Source of the DNA: DASYUM01 sp036001225
Lineage (GTDB): Bacteria > Methylomirabilota > Methylomirabilia > Rokubacteriales > DASRDR01
Direction: 5' to 3'
Assembly: GCA_036001225.1 (NCBI GenBank)
Contig: DASYUM010000130.1
Coordinates: 1-54,434 of the forward strand
DNA: 54,434 bases
Below the pieces are notes generated by a model. That model saw nothing but the letters and a program-made list of their open reading frames with translations, was not told the origin of the DNA and did no database searches. The translations under genes and the position numbers were made by a program. Below are positions 33,810-42,598 of the stretch, piece after piece (the stretch's first letter is position 1; each line of letters begins with the position of its first letter).

Positions 33810-34639
33810 CAGCGGAGCGCCTCCCGGATCGCTTGCACCTCGTCCAGCAAGCGCGGCAGCTCGGCCAGCGGGAGCATGGTGGCCCCGTCCGAGGGGGCGC
33901 GGTCGGGGTCTTCGTGCACTTCCATGAAGAGCGCGTCCACGCCGAAGGCCACCGCGGCCCGGGCGAGCCCGGCGACGTACCGACGCTCGCCCCCGGAGCG
34001 CGTCCCCTCGCCCCCCGGGAGCTGGACGGCGTGGGTCGCGTCGAAGACGACCGGGGTGCCGAAGCCCCGCATGATCGCCAGCGCCCGCAAGTCCACCACC
34101 AGGTTGTTGTAGCCGAAGGTCGCGCCCCGCTCGGTCAGCGTCACGGCCCGGCAGCCCGAGGCCCGCAGCTTCTCGACGACGTTGCCCATGTCCCAGGGCG
34201 CCATGAACTGACCCTTCTTGACGTTGACCGGCCGGCCGCTCCGGCCGCAGGCCACCACCAGGTCGGTCTGGCGACAGAGGAACGCCGGCACCTGGAGGCA
34301 ATCGAGGATTTCCGCCGCTGCCGGCACCTCGTCGGGCAGATGGACGTCGGAAAGGACGGGACAGCCGGTCGCGTCTCTCACGCGGGCGAGGATCCGCAAC
34401 CCCTCGCGGAGGCCGGGCCCCCGGTACGAGGGAAGCGAGGAGCGATTGGCCTTGTCATAGGACGACTTGTAGACGAACGGCACCTTGGCCTCGCCGGTCA
34501 TGCGCACGAGCCGCTCCGCGGTGCGGAGGGCGTGAGCCTCGTCCTCGATGGCGCAGGGACCCGCGATCAGGACGAGCGGGGCCCCGCCTCCCACCGGGAC
34601 GGGGCCGATGCGGACCGGGACCGTCGCCGCGTCGACCAT
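33809..34639 (-). CDS. kdsA: 2-dehydro-3-deoxyphosphooctonate aldolase (Kdo-8-P synthase)
   Basis: 276 aa TIM barrel. LVLIAGPCAIEDEAHALRTAE, KSSYDKANRSSLPSYRGPG, SDVHLPDE, FLCRQTDLV and NVKKGQFMAPWDM are family signatures, as is FDATHAVQLPGG. Condenses arabinose-5-phosphate with phosphoenolpyruvate. Cys in LIAGPCAIED is at the family's usual place. ATG 34639, 10 nt after pyrG. The pyrG-kdsA-kdsD-kdsC order is compact and almost certainly one operon. Confidence 0.96.
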   Translation of the reverse strand: MVDAATVPVRIGPVPVGGGAPLVLIAGPCAIEDEAHALRTAERLVRMTGEAKVPFVYKSSYDKANRSSLPSYRGPGLREGLRILARVRDATGCPVLSDVHLPDEVPAAAEILDCLQVPAFLCRQTDLVVACGRSGRPVNVKKGQFMAPWDMGNVVEKLRASGCRAVTLTERGATFGYNNLVVDLRALAIMRGFGTPVVFDATHAVQLPGGEGTRSGGERRYVAGLARAAVAFGVDALFMEVHEDPDRAPSDGATMLPLAELPRLLDEVQAIREALR

Positions 34640-34649
34640 CGAGCGCCGG

Positions 34650-36254
34650 CTACCGCCGTCCTCGTCGCGCGCAGGCGGCGCCGATGAAGCCTGCGAACAG
34701 CGGGTGGGGGGCCCACGGCCGGGAGCGGAACTCGGGGTGGAATTGGCTGGCAATGAACCACGGGTGGTCCGCCAGCTCCACGATCTCGACCAGTTGCTTT
34801 TCGGGCCAGATGCCGGAGACCCGGAAACCGTTCTTCTCCAGGATCGGCCGGTAGTCGTTGGAGACCTCGTAGCGGTGCCGGTGGCGCTCCTCGATGCGGA
34901 GCCGCCCGTACACGCGGGCCGCCAGCGAGTCCTCCACGATGTCGATCGGATAGAGCCCCAGCCGCATCGTCCCCCCCTTGGCTTCGATCTCCCGCTGCTC
35001 GGGGAGAAGATCGATGACCGGATGCGGGGTCCGGCGGTCGAACTCGGCGGAGTTGGCGCCGGCCAGGCCGGCCACGCGCCGGGCGAACTCGACCACCGCG
35101 CACTGGAGGCCGAGGCAGATCCCGAGGAAGGGCACCCCCTGCTCGCGGGCATACCGGATCGCCTCGATCTTGCCCTCGATGCCGCGATCGCCGAAGCCGC
35201 CGGGGACCAGGATGCCGTCCACGCCCCCCAGGTGGGCAGCCGCGCCGTCCTGGAGGAGCTGCTCGGCATCCACCCACTGCACCTCCACCCGCGCCTCGTG
35301 GGCGATCCCGCCGTGAGTCAGCGCCTCGGCCAGGCTCTTGTAGGAGTCCTTCAGCTCGATGTACTTCCCGACCACCGCGATCCGCACCTGCTGCACCGGC
35401 TTCTTGATCTTGCGGACGATGGCCTCCCAGGCCGCGAGGTCGATCGGCTGGGGCGGCAGCCCGAGCGCCTTGACCACGAAGTCGTCGAGGCCCTCCTGGT
35501 GGAAGACGAGCGGCACTTCGTAGATCGTCTCCACGTCCTTGGCGGTGATGACGGCGTCCTCCTCGACGTCGCAGAAGAGGGCGATCTTGGACTTGATCCC
35601 CGCCGGCAGGAAGCGGTCGGTCCGGCACAGCACGATGTCGGGCTGGATGCCGATCGCCCGCAGCTCCTTGACCGAGTGCTGGGTGGCCTTGGTCTTCAGC
35701 TCGGACGCGGCCTGGATGAAGGGCACCAGGGTGAGGTGGATGTAGAGGACGTTCTCCTTGCCGACGTCCTTCTTGAACTGGCGGACCGCCTCCAGGAACG
35801 GCAGTCCCTCGATGTCGCCCACCGTTCCGCCGATCTCCACGATGACGACGTCCACGTCGTGGCTGACCTTGCGGATGGAGGCCTTGATCTCGTCGGTGAT
35901 GTGGGGGATGACCTGGACGGTCCGGCCCAGATAGTCTCCCCGCCGCTCCCGCATGATCACCGTGTGATAGACCTTCCCGGTCGTCACGTTGTGGTCGCGC
36001 GTCATGCTAGCGCGAGTGAACCGCTCGTAGTGGCCGAGGTCGAGGTCGGTCTCGCCACCGTCGTCGGTGACGAAGACCTCGCCGTGCTGGTAGGGGCTCA
36101 TCGTCCCCGCGTCCACGTTGATGTAGGGATCCATCTTCTGGAGGGTCACGCGAAACCCGCGCGCCTCCAGGAGACAACCGATCGACGCGGCCGCCAATCC
36201 CTTGCCGAGCGACGAGACGACGCCTCCGGTCACGAACACGTACTTCGTTGGCAC
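34650..36254 (-). CDS. pyrG: CTP synthase
   Basis: 534 aa. Synthetase domain: YVFVTGGVVSSLGKGLAAAS, KMDPYINVDAGTMSPYQHGEVFVTDDGGETDLDLGHYERF. Glutaminase domain: VPFLGICLGLQCAVVEFAR with the nucleophile Cys, and ASQFHPEFRSRPWAPHPLF with the His-Glu pair. Makes CTP from UTP, also needed for CMP-Kdo. GTG start at 36254 with AGGAGGT 6 nt upstream; it overlaps the CCA-enzyme stop by one base (TAGTG). Confidence 0.97.
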   Translation of the reverse strand: MPTKYVFVTGGVVSSLGKGLAAASIGCLLEARGFRVTLQKMDPYINVDAGTMSPYQHGEVFVTDDGGETDLDLGHYERFTRASMTRDHNVTTGKVYHTVIMRERRGDYLGRTVQVIPHITDEIKASIRKVSHDVDVVIVEIGGTVGDIEGLPFLEAVRQFKKDVGKENVLYIHLTLVPFIQAASELKTKATQHSVKELRAIGIQPDIVLCRTDRFLPAGIKSKIALFCDVEEDAVITAKDVETIYEVPLVFHQEGLDDFVVKALGLPPQPIDLAAWEAIVRKIKKPVQQVRIAVVGKYIELKDSYKSLAEALTHGGIAHEARVEVQWVDAEQLLQDGAAAHLGGVDGILVPGGFGDRGIEGKIEAIRYAREQGVPFLGICLGLQCAVVEFARRVAGLAGANSAEFDRRTPHPVIDLLPEQREIEAKGGTMRLGLYPIDIVEDSLAARVYGRLRIEERHRHRYEVSNDYRPILEKNGFRVSGIWPEKQLVEIVELADHPWFIASQFHPEFRSRPWAPHPLFAGFIGAACARRGRR

Positions 36255-37981
36255 TATTGACCTCCTCCCTTGGGATGGGGGTGGCTGCTCTTGGCGACGG
36301 CCCGGCGCACCCAGGCCGCGGCGTCCTCGCGCCGGCGCACCCGTCCGGCCACTTGCGCCGCCTTGAGGTCCTCGAGCACGCGGCCGACCAGCGGTCCCGG
36401 CGCCACGCCCAGCGCGGCCACGTCGTCACCGCTGAGCAGCGGGCGCACCTGCCGCCAGGAGCCCAGGTGCGCGACGATGTGGCGCCGAGGGGCGCCGCCA
36501 GCGGCCAGGACGTGCGCCCAGGCGGCCACGACCTCGGGCACCCCGCGCAGCACCGCGTACGCGCGCTCTCGTCGCGTCGCCCCGTCCAGGCGGGCCAGGA
36601 GCCGGGGCGCTTCGGCGCGGGCGCGCTCCGCCGCGGTCCGGAGCGGGGCCGGCGCGCTCCACCGCGCGAGCCACGCCGCCCACGCCGCCGCATCGAGGCC
36701 ATCGCCGAGGGCGAGCAGGTAGAGCGCCCGCCGGGTCGCCGGCTCGAGCGGCAGCGCCGCGGTCGCGGCCTCGACCCGGCCGACGAGCGTCGCCGCCCGC
36801 CGGCCGAAGCGATAGGTGGGAACGAGAAGCCGGAAGCCGCCGGCGCGCCCGAGCCAGGTCAGGATCGCGGCCGGGGCCGGCTCGGCCAGGATCGCGTCCA
36901 GCTCGGCCAGCAGGCGCTCGCCGGAGAGCGCGTCGTAGACCGGGAGCGCTGCTGCCGCCGCCAGGAGGCGGCGCGTCGTCGGCTCGACCCGGAAACCGAG
37001 CCGGGCCGCGAAGCGGGCGGCCCGGAAGATCCGGGTCGGGTCCTCGATGAACGAGAGCGAGTGGAGAATGCGGATCCGGCCGCCCGCCAGGTCGGGAAGC
37101 CCGCCGGTCGGATCGAGGACTGCCCCCCACGCCGCCTCGGCCAGGTGGATCGCCAGGGCGTTCACCGAGAAGTCACGGCGCGCGAGGTCCGCCGCCAGCG
37201 GGGCCGGCTCGACGGTGGGCAGCGACCCCGGCACCCGGTAGCGCTCGCGTCGCGCGGTCGCCACGTCCACGCGCCGGGGCCCGCGCTCGTCCGGCACCGT
37301 CACCGTGGCGGTGCCGAAGACCTCGTGCTCCCGCACCTGCCCGCCGAGCGCGCCGGCCAACCGACGGGCGAGCGCCCGGCCGTCCCCCTCGACCACGATG
37401 TCGAGATCGCGCGGCGGCTCGGCCAGTCCCCCGCGCAGGAGGTCGCGCGGGAATCCCCCGACCGCCGCCACCGGCCAGCCTCGCTGCGCCCCCTCGGCGC
37501 CCGCGGTCCGCAGGACGTGCAGCGTCGCGGCGTCGAGCCGCGCCAGCGCGGCCGCCGCCGAGCGGGGCAACGCGCCGCCGGCGGCCGGGTCGCGCACCAC
37601 CACCCCTCGCGGCCGGGTATCGTCCAGCACGACGAGGAACGGCGTCGCCGCCGAAAGCCGCCGCCGCGCCGCCACTTCGGACACCGTCGGGCGCACCGGC
37701 GGCGCCTCCCACAGGACCGAGGCCAGCGGGGCCCGGTCAAGCCCGAGCCCGAGCGCGCGCGCGAGGACCTCAGCCGTCGCGCCGCCCCATCGCGGCCCCA
37801 GCCGCGCCAGGACTACCTCCGCGCGCCGGTGGCGGGCCAGCCGCGCCGCCTCCCCGATCGGCAGGGCCGGCGGCACCACGGCCACGGCCCGCGTCATGAG
37901 GCCGGCCGCCCGCGGCTCGACCTGGGGGTACGTCGTCCGCCGGATCACCATCACCGGTGGCCGTGCCAATACCCGTCGCAT
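36254..37981 (-). CDS. CBS-domain CCA/poly(A) nucleotidyltransferase, lacking the DHH domain
   Basis: 575 aa. Residues about 15-145 resemble a CBS pair (AGLMTRAVAVVPPALPIGEAARLARHRR and ASVLWEAPPVRPTVSEVAARRRL...FLVVLDDTRPRGVVVRDP). Residues about 160 onward are a class II nucleotidyltransferase: VAAVGGFPRDLLRGGLAEPPRDLDIVVEGD with the catalytic DLD, then RRDFSVNALAIHL and DPTRIFRAARFAARLGF. Family members with this CBS-CCA core usually carry an N-terminal DHH/DHHA1 phosphoesterase, absent here. The ATG at 37981 lies inside repeat R2-E, so the first about 7 codons are repeat-derived; a GTG/ATG a few codons later is an alternative. It may be a shortened gene or a natural short form. Role: tRNA 3'-end maturation or A-adding. 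Confidence 0.85.
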   Translation of the reverse strand: MRRVLARPPVMVIRRTTYPQVEPRAAGLMTRAVAVVPPALPIGEAARLARHRRAEVVLARLGPRWGGATAEVLARALGLGLDRAPLASVLWEAPPVRPTVSEVAARRRLSAATPFLVVLDDTRPRGVVVRDPAAGGALPRSAAAALARLDAATLHVLRTAGAEGAQRGWPVAAVGGFPRDLLRGGLAEPPRDLDIVVEGDGRALARRLAGALGGQVREHEVFGTATVTVPDERGPRRVDVATARRERYRVPGSLPTVEPAPLAADLARRDFSVNALAIHLAEAAWGAVLDPTGGLPDLAGGRIRILHSLSFIEDPTRIFRAARFAARLGFRVEPTTRRLLAAAAALPVYDALSGERLLAELDAILAEPAPAAILTWLGRAGGFRLLVPTYRFGRRAATLVGRVEAATAALPLEPATRRALYLLALGDGLDAAAWAAWLARWSAPAPLRTAAERARAEAPRLLARLDGATRRERAYAVLRGVPEVVAAWAHVLAAGGAPRRHIVAHLGSWRQVRPLLSGDDVAALGVAPGPLVGRVLEDLKAAQVAGRVRRREDAAAWVRRAVAKSSHPHPKGGGQ

Positions 37982-38066
37982 CTCTGCGTCCTCGGCCCTC
38001 GCCGCGCCTCAACGTATGCGGCATACGCCTCGGCGCGTCTCGGGCCTGCGTCCTTGATCTGCTCGG
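37963..38066 (-). repeat. R2 repeat, copy E (xerD-CCA gene junction)
   Basis: 94-bp core (37973-38066) aligned without gap to R2-D, about 80 of 94 identical, with the same central CGTATGC-N-GCATACG (38013-38027). It fills the spacer between xerD and the CCA gene and supplies the latter's ATG (37979-37981, in the conserved GATGCGACGG end). Confidence 0.9.
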
Positions 38067-38083
38067 GTCTTGTCACGGCCTGC

Positions 38084-38986
38084 TCACTGAGCGCGGGGGT
38101 GAAAGCGGCGATACATCTCGCGGACCGCGTCCGTCGGCAGGTGCGTGTAGATCTCGGTCGTCCCGATGTCGGCGTGACCGAGGAGGGCCTGGACCGAGCG
38201 GAGGTCGGCCCCACCCTGGAGCAGGTGGCTGGCAAAGGAGTGCCGCAGCGCGTGGGGGAAGGCCCGCGCGAGCCCGAGCCGCCGGGCGTACGCCCGGACC
38301 AGCGCCCACAACCCCTGACGGGACAGCGGGCGGCCGCGATGGTTGACGAAGAGGACCCCGGGGTCGGCGCCCCGGACGAGCGACGCCCGGCCGCCCGCCA
38401 GGTACGCGTGGACGGCCGCCCGCGCGCGGGCGCCCAGCGGGACCAGGCGCTGTCGCGACCCCTTGCCGTGACAGACGACGAACTGTCCCTGGAGGTCCAG
38501 ATCGCCGGGTCGGAGACCGACGATCTCCGACGCGCGGAGCCCGGAGCCGTACAGCAATTCGAGGATCGCGCGATCGCGCCGCGCCGCCGGCGCCGGGCCC
38601 CCTGCCGCTTCCACCAGGGCGGCCGCGTCGTCGCGGGAGAGCGCCCGCGGAAGCCGCCGCGGCGGTCGGGGGGTCTCCAGCAGGGCCGCCGGGTCGGCGG
38701 CCACTCGGCGCGCGACGCGGGCGAAGCGATAGAGGCCCCGGATGGCCGCGATCTGACGGGCCAGGCTACGCGGGCCCAGACCCGCGGCGTGGAGCGCGCC
38801 GAGATGCGCGGCGAGGTCGGCGGGGCGGGCGGTCTCGAGGGTCCGGCGGCGATGGCCGAGGAAGGCGGCGAGCCGGCGGAGGTCCCGCCGGTAGGCGCTC
38901 ACGGTGAGCGGTGACGCCCCCTGTTCGACCTGGAGGGTCTGGAGGTACTCGTCCACGAGGTCTCCGGGCTCGGCATGCCGCGTCAT
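38084..38986 (-). CDS. xerD: Tyrosine recombinase XerC/XerD
   Basis: 300 aa, the length of chromosomal dimer-resolution recombinases. N-terminal SAM-like core-binding domain (YLQTLQVEQGASPLTVSAYRRDL). Catalytic residues are all present: Arg151 (GLRASEIVGL), Lys175 (HGKGSRQR), His245 and Arg248 (HALRHSFASH), His271 (LLGHADIGTTEIY) and Tyr280. Its housekeeping length and operon position argue against a phage integrase. ATG 38986 overlaps the dtd stop (ATGA). XerC versus XerD cannot be settled from sequence alone. Confidence 0.93.
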   Translation of the reverse strand: MTRHAEPGDLVDEYLQTLQVEQGASPLTVSAYRRDLRRLAAFLGHRRRTLETARPADLAAHLGALHAAGLGPRSLARQIAAIRGLYRFARVARRVAADPAALLETPRPPRRLPRALSRDDAAALVEAAGGPAPAARRDRAILELLYGSGLRASEIVGLRPGDLDLQGQFVVCHGKGSRQRLVPLGARARAAVHAYLAGGRASLVRGADPGVLFVNHRGRPLSRQGLWALVRAYARRLGLARAFPHALRHSFASHLLQGGADLRSVQALLGHADIGTTEIYTHLPTDAVREMYRRFHPRAQ

Positions 38987-39432
38987 CCCTGCTCGCGAGA
39001 GTCCAGGAGAATGGTGACCGGGCCGTCGTTGGCGAGGCGGACGACCATCCGGGCGCCGAAGCGCCCCTCCACGACCGGCACCCCGCCCGCGCGGAGCTGG
39101 CTCGCGACGTCGGAAACGAGCGGCGCCGCGACGTCCGGGGCTGCCGCCTGCAGAAAGTCGGGCCGCCGGCCCCGAGCGGTGTTGGCGAGGAGGGTGAACT
39201 GCGAGACCAGCAGACAGGCCCCGCTCGTGGTCAGGAGCGAGTGGTTCAGCTTCCCCTGGTGATCGTCGAAGATGCGGAGGTGGAGAATCTTCTCGGCGAG
39301 GTAGCGGCTGTCCCGGGGCCCGTCCCCTTGCGCCACGCCGACCAGGGTGACGACCCCCCGGTCGATTCTGCCGATCACCTGATCATCGGCCTCGACCGAG
39401 GCTTCGATCACGCGCTGGAGCAGGGCCCGCAT
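38983..39432 (-). CDS. dtd: D-aminoacyl-tRNA deacylase
   Basis: 149 aa, full length. Signature SQFTL (residues 77-81) and the Gly-cisPro region in RLANDGPVTILLDS. Removes D-amino acids (and Gly) wrongly attached to tRNA. Start ATG at 39432 follows murJ by 37 nt, and it is coupled to xerD downstream. Confidence 0.96.
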   Translation of the reverse strand: MRALLQRVIEASVEADDQVIGRIDRGVVTLVGVAQGDGPRDSRYLAEKILHLRIFDDHQGKLNHSLLTTSGACLLVSQFTLLANTARGRRPDFLQAAAPDVAAPLVSDVASQLRAGGVPVVEGRFGARMVVRLANDGPVTILLDSREQG

Positions 39433-39469
39433 CCGTGCCTACCCGCGCAGTATACCAACCGGGCGCGGC

Positions 39470-41098
39470 TCAAGGCAAGCGAACCGGGGCACGACCGAGT
39501 CGCCCCCGCAGGCGCGCGCGCACCGCCGTCGCCTCCTCGGTGCCCAGCATCGCGTGGGCCGCCGCGTAGACGAGCGCGCCGCCGGCGATCATCACCGCCA
39601 GCCAACCCGCCTCGGCCAGCCGCGCCGCCGGTGGGGGCCACAGCCAGCGAGTGGCGAGCAGGGCCAGGGCCAGCGCCGTCGAGGCGACGCCGATCTGCGC
39701 CCACCCCCGCCGGGCTCCGGCGACCGCGCCCCCGCCGACCCGACGACGGAGGAGCCAGGCCAGGGCCAACGCGTTCACGGTCGCCGAGCAGGAGGTGGCC
39801 AGCGCCAGCCCCCCGTGCCGGAGGGGGAAGGCGAGGCTGACGGCCAGGATGCTGTTGAGCACCATCGCGGCGATCGCGACCTTGACCGGCGTCCGCGTGT
39901 CGCCGAGCGCGTAGAAGCCCTGGGCGCCGATCTTGGCGCTGGCGAATCCGAGCAGGCCGAGGGTGTAGAAGCCGAGGGCCCATGCCGTCTGCGTCGTTTC
40001 CACCGGGCCGAATTCGCCGCGCTGGTACAGGACGCGGACCAGCGGCTCCCGGAGCACCAGCAGCCCGATGGCGGCCGGCACCAGGATGAACGCGGCCAGG
40101 CGATGGGCAAAGGCCAGGGTCGCCCGGAGGGCGGCGACGTCACCGCTGGCCGCCTGTTCGGAGAGCGTCGGCAGCACCGCGGTGGCCACCGCGATGCCGA
40201 ACACCCCGAGCGGGAACTCGACGAGGCGGTCGGCGTAGTAGAGGTAGGAGACGCTCCCCCCGACCAGGAACGAGGCGATGATCGTGTCCACCAGGATGTT
40301 GAGCTGGCTCGCCGACTGCCCGACCGCGACGGGGGCCAGGAGGCGCACGATTCGCGTCACCGCCGGATGCCGGCGATCGAGCACGGGCGCCACCAGGAGC
40401 CCGCGGCGGGCCAGGGCCGGGAGCTGGATCGCCGCCTGCCCCACCCCTCCCACCAGGACGCCGACCGCCAGCCCGAACACCGGCTCGGCCAGGTGGGGGA
40501 CCAGGCCGAAGACGGCGCCGATGATCGCCAGGTTCAGCATGATCGGCGCCAGGGCGGGCATCAGGAAGTGACGGTGAGCGTTCAGCATGCCCATCCCGAG
40601 CGCGGCCAGGCCGACGAAGAAGAGGTAGGGAAACATCACCCGGGTCAGCCGGACGGTGAGAACCCCCGTGGTGGCATCGCTGAAGAAGCCCGGCGCCATC
40701 ACGCGGACGAGCGCCGGGGCGGCCAGCACGCCGGCCACGGTGAGCCCGGCCAGGACCGCGACCAGCCCCCCGGCGACGGCCCGGAACATCCGCAGGACCT
40801 CGGGCCGGGGCCGGGTCGTGAGGTATTCCGTGAACACGGGAATGAACGCCGAGGAGAGCGCGCCTTCGGCCACCAGACGCCGGAGCAGGTTCGGCAGCCG
40901 GAAGGCGACGAAGAACGCGTCGGTGGCGGGGCCGGCACCGAACGCCTGGGCGACCACCATGTCCCGCACGAAGCCGAGGACACGGCTCACCAGCGTGGCG
41001 CCGCCGACCACCGCCGCCGCTCGCACGACACCACCTCGGGCGCCGACCGGCGGGGCGAGGCTGGCGTCGGCGGTCAGGCTCGGCTCGTCGCTTGACAC
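39470..41098 (-). CDS. murJ: Lipid II flippase MurJ (MVIN family)
   Basis: 542 aa polytopic membrane protein. N-terminal RAAAVVGGATLVSRVLGFVRDMVVAQAFG, then DAFFVAFRLPNLLRRLVAEGALSSAFIPVF, all family signatures, and later YYADRLVEFPLGVFGIAVATAVLPTLS. About 14 helices. Flips lipid II for peptidoglycan. GTG start at 41098; the rpsT promoter -35 box (41092-41097) lies inside its first codons. A weak ribosome-binding site makes the exact start less sure. Confidence 0.94.
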   Translation of the reverse strand: MSSDEPSLTADASLAPPVGARGGVVRAAAVVGGATLVSRVLGFVRDMVVAQAFGAGPATDAFFVAFRLPNLLRRLVAEGALSSAFIPVFTEYLTTRPRPEVLRMFRAVAGGLVAVLAGLTVAGVLAAPALVRVMAPGFFSDATTGVLTVRLTRVMFPYLFFVGLAALGMGMLNAHRHFLMPALAPIMLNLAIIGAVFGLVPHLAEPVFGLAVGVLVGGVGQAAIQLPALARRGLLVAPVLDRRHPAVTRIVRLLAPVAVGQSASQLNILVDTIIASFLVGGSVSYLYYADRLVEFPLGVFGIAVATAVLPTLSEQAASGDVAALRATLAFAHRLAAFILVPAAIGLLVLREPLVRVLYQRGEFGPVETTQTAWALGFYTLGLLGFASAKIGAQGFYALGDTRTPVKVAIAAMVLNSILAVSLAFPLRHGGLALATSCSATVNALALAWLLRRRVGGGAVAGARRGWAQIGVASTALALALLATRWLWPPPAARLAEAGWLAVMIAGGALVYAAAHAMLGTEEATAVRARLRGRLGRAPVRLP

Positions 41099-41120
41099 GA
41101 TCGGAGGCGCACGGTAGAGT
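41092..41120 (+). promoter_or_regulatory. rpsT promoter
   Basis: TTGACA (41092-41097), 17 bp, TAGAGT (41115-41120). The start point would be near 41127, with a leader of about 40 nt to the GTG at 41168. The -35 box overlaps the first codons of divergent murJ. Confidence 0.7.
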
Positions 41121-41134
41121 CGCGATTCGCGACT
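41118..41134. promoter_or_regulatory. Palindrome between rpsT and murJ
   Basis: AGTCGCGA-T-TCGCGACT, perfect 8-bp arms with one central base. It overlaps the end of the rpsT -10 box and the predicted start point, and lies 20 nt from the murJ start. It may be a shared operator, or a hairpin at the 5' end of the rpsT mRNA. Confidence 0.5.
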
Positions 41135-41167
41135 ATCCAGCCGGTGTTCGCCGAAGGAGGTGATTCC

Positions 41168-41464
41168 GTGGCCAACATCCGATCAGCGCAGAAACGCATA
41201 CGGCAGAACGAGCGACGCCGCCTGCGGAACGCCGCCGTCCGCTCCAACGTCCGCTCTGCGGTCAAGAGCGTGCGCACGGCGCTCGGCGCCGCGTCGGTCG
41301 ACGAGGCCCGCGCCACCCTCGCTCGGACCATTCGCGTCCTCGACAAGGCCGTCACCAAGGGCATCCTGCACAAGAACGCGGCCGCCCGCCGCAAGTCCCG
41401 CCTGACGCGTCAGCTCAACGCGCTGAGCAAGCCGAAGCCGGCGTCCGCCGCGCGCGGCGCCTGA
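41168..41464 (+). CDS. rpsT: 30S ribosomal protein S20
   Basis: 98 aa, slightly longer than usual (about 87) because of a Pro/Ala/Lys-rich tail. Typical sequence: ANIRSAQKRIRQNERRRLRN then RSAVKSVRTAL and KGILHKNAAARRKSRLTRQL. Binds 16S rRNA early in 30S assembly. GTG start at 41168 with GAAGGAGGTG 7 nt upstream. The only plus-strand gene between lptFG and the AI-2E permease, placed between murJ and holA as in many genomes. Confidence 0.97.
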   Translation: MANIRSAQKRIRQNERRRLRNAAVRSNVRSAVKSVRTALGAASVDEARATLARTIRVLDKAVTKGILHKNAAARRKSRLTRQLNALSKPKPASAARGA

Positions 41465-41569
41465 CCCGCGCGGGCGCCGGACGCCGGCAACACCCGAATA
41501 TCCGCGTCCCCCGCGGGAAGCCGGCGCCCCCCGCCGCTCGGGCGCCGGCGACGCCCGGGCCAGCCGGCG

Positions 41570-42598
41570 TCACGCGCGGGCCACGTCAGCCACCAGGGCG
41601 GTCAGCAGGGCTCGCGGCTCGCCCTCGCCCGACTTCAGCCGCCGCTCGACCTCGAAGCAACGGGCGACCGCCGTCTCGAGGGCGGCGCCGGAGACGGCCC
41701 GCGCCCGCGCCATCAGCCGCTCGACCGCGAAGGGCGGCCGGCGCCGGGGGAGGAGCCCGGCGATCTGCCGGGCGTCCCGCTCCTCGGCCAGCCCGGCCTT
41801 CACCCGCCACACGTCGCGCAGGTAGCCGACGACCTGGCCCAGGAGCGGCGTCGGCTCCTCACCGGCGGCTAGGAGCTGGTCGAGGACGCGGAGCGCGCGG
41901 GGCCGGTCCCCGTCCTCCAGCGCTTGGCCGAGCTCCCAGTACTGCCGGACGCGGCTCTCGCCGACCAGGGCGAGCACGACCTCCTCGGTCACCCGCCCGT
42001 CCGGGCCGACGAAGACCGCCGCCTTCGCCAGTTCGCCGGCCAGACGGCTGAGGTCTTCCCCGACCAGCGCGAGGAGCGCCTCGGCCGCGCCCGGCGTGAG
42101 CGTGAGCCCGGCGGCCTGCGCCCGCGCCTGGAGCCAGCCCGCCACGGCCCGGCCGGCCGGCGGTCGCGCCTCGATGTGCTCCGCTTCGGGCAGCAGCCGG
42201 AGGGCCGGGCTCTTCCGGTCGAGCGCCCCCGCCACCAGCAGCACCGTGACCCCGTCGGCCGGCCAGCCCCCGGGCTGGGCGCGCGCCCCCTCGATGGCGA
42301 CCCGGAGCCGCTCGATCGCCTTGGCCCCCAGTTCGCCGAGTCCCCGCACCAGGAGCAGCTGCCGGTCGCCGAAGAGGGGAAGGGTGAGCCCGGCCATCAC
42401 CACGGCCTCCGGCGTCGCGCCGTCGGCGTAGAGGACCTCGCGATTCCAGGCGGCCCCGGCCCGATCGGGGAGCACCGCCGCCGTGACGCGCTCGACCAGC
42501 TCGTCGAGCAGGATTGGCTCCGGGCCGTGAAGGAGGAGGAGGCGGGGGATCCGACCGGCGGCGAGGTCTCGGAGGAGGGCAGGCGCCTCCAGCGTCAA
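41570..42598 (-). CDS. holA: DNA polymerase III delta subunit
   Basis: 342 aa. Part of the clamp loader; opens the beta clamp. AAA+-like N-terminal domain with LLLLHGPEPILLDELVERV and LPLFGDRQLLLVRG, then VTVLLVAGALDRKS and the collar domain (TPLLGQVVGYLRDVWRVKAGL). The start is TTG at 42598, overlapping the lptE stop as TTGA; no ATG/GTG is better placed. The leuS-lptE-holA order is standard. Confidence 0.93.
   Translation of the reverse strand: MTLEAPALLRDLAAGRIPRLLLLHGPEPILLDELVERVTAAVLPDRAGAAWNREVLYADGATPEAVVMAGLTLPLFGDRQLLLVRGLGELGAKAIERLRVAIEGARAQPGGWPADGVTVLLVAGALDRKSPALRLLPEAEHIEARPPAGRAVAGWLQARAQAAGLTLTPGAAEALLALVGEDLSRLAGELAKAAVFVGPDGRVTEEVVLALVGESRVRQYWELGQALEDGDRPRALRVLDQLLAAGEEPTPLLGQVVGYLRDVWRVKAGLAEERDARQIAGLLPRRRPPFAVERLMARARAVSGAALETAVARCFEVERRLKSGEGEPRALLTALVADVARA

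Noticed and set aside
38084..38986. Phage or island integrase
   Set aside because: Length, full Xer motif set and coupling with dtd fit chromosomal XerC/D; no att-like repeats or phage genes nearby.
41465..41569. Bidirectional intrinsic terminator between rpsT and holA
   Set aside because: Several short GC hairpins can be drawn, but none is long, perfect or followed by a U-run.
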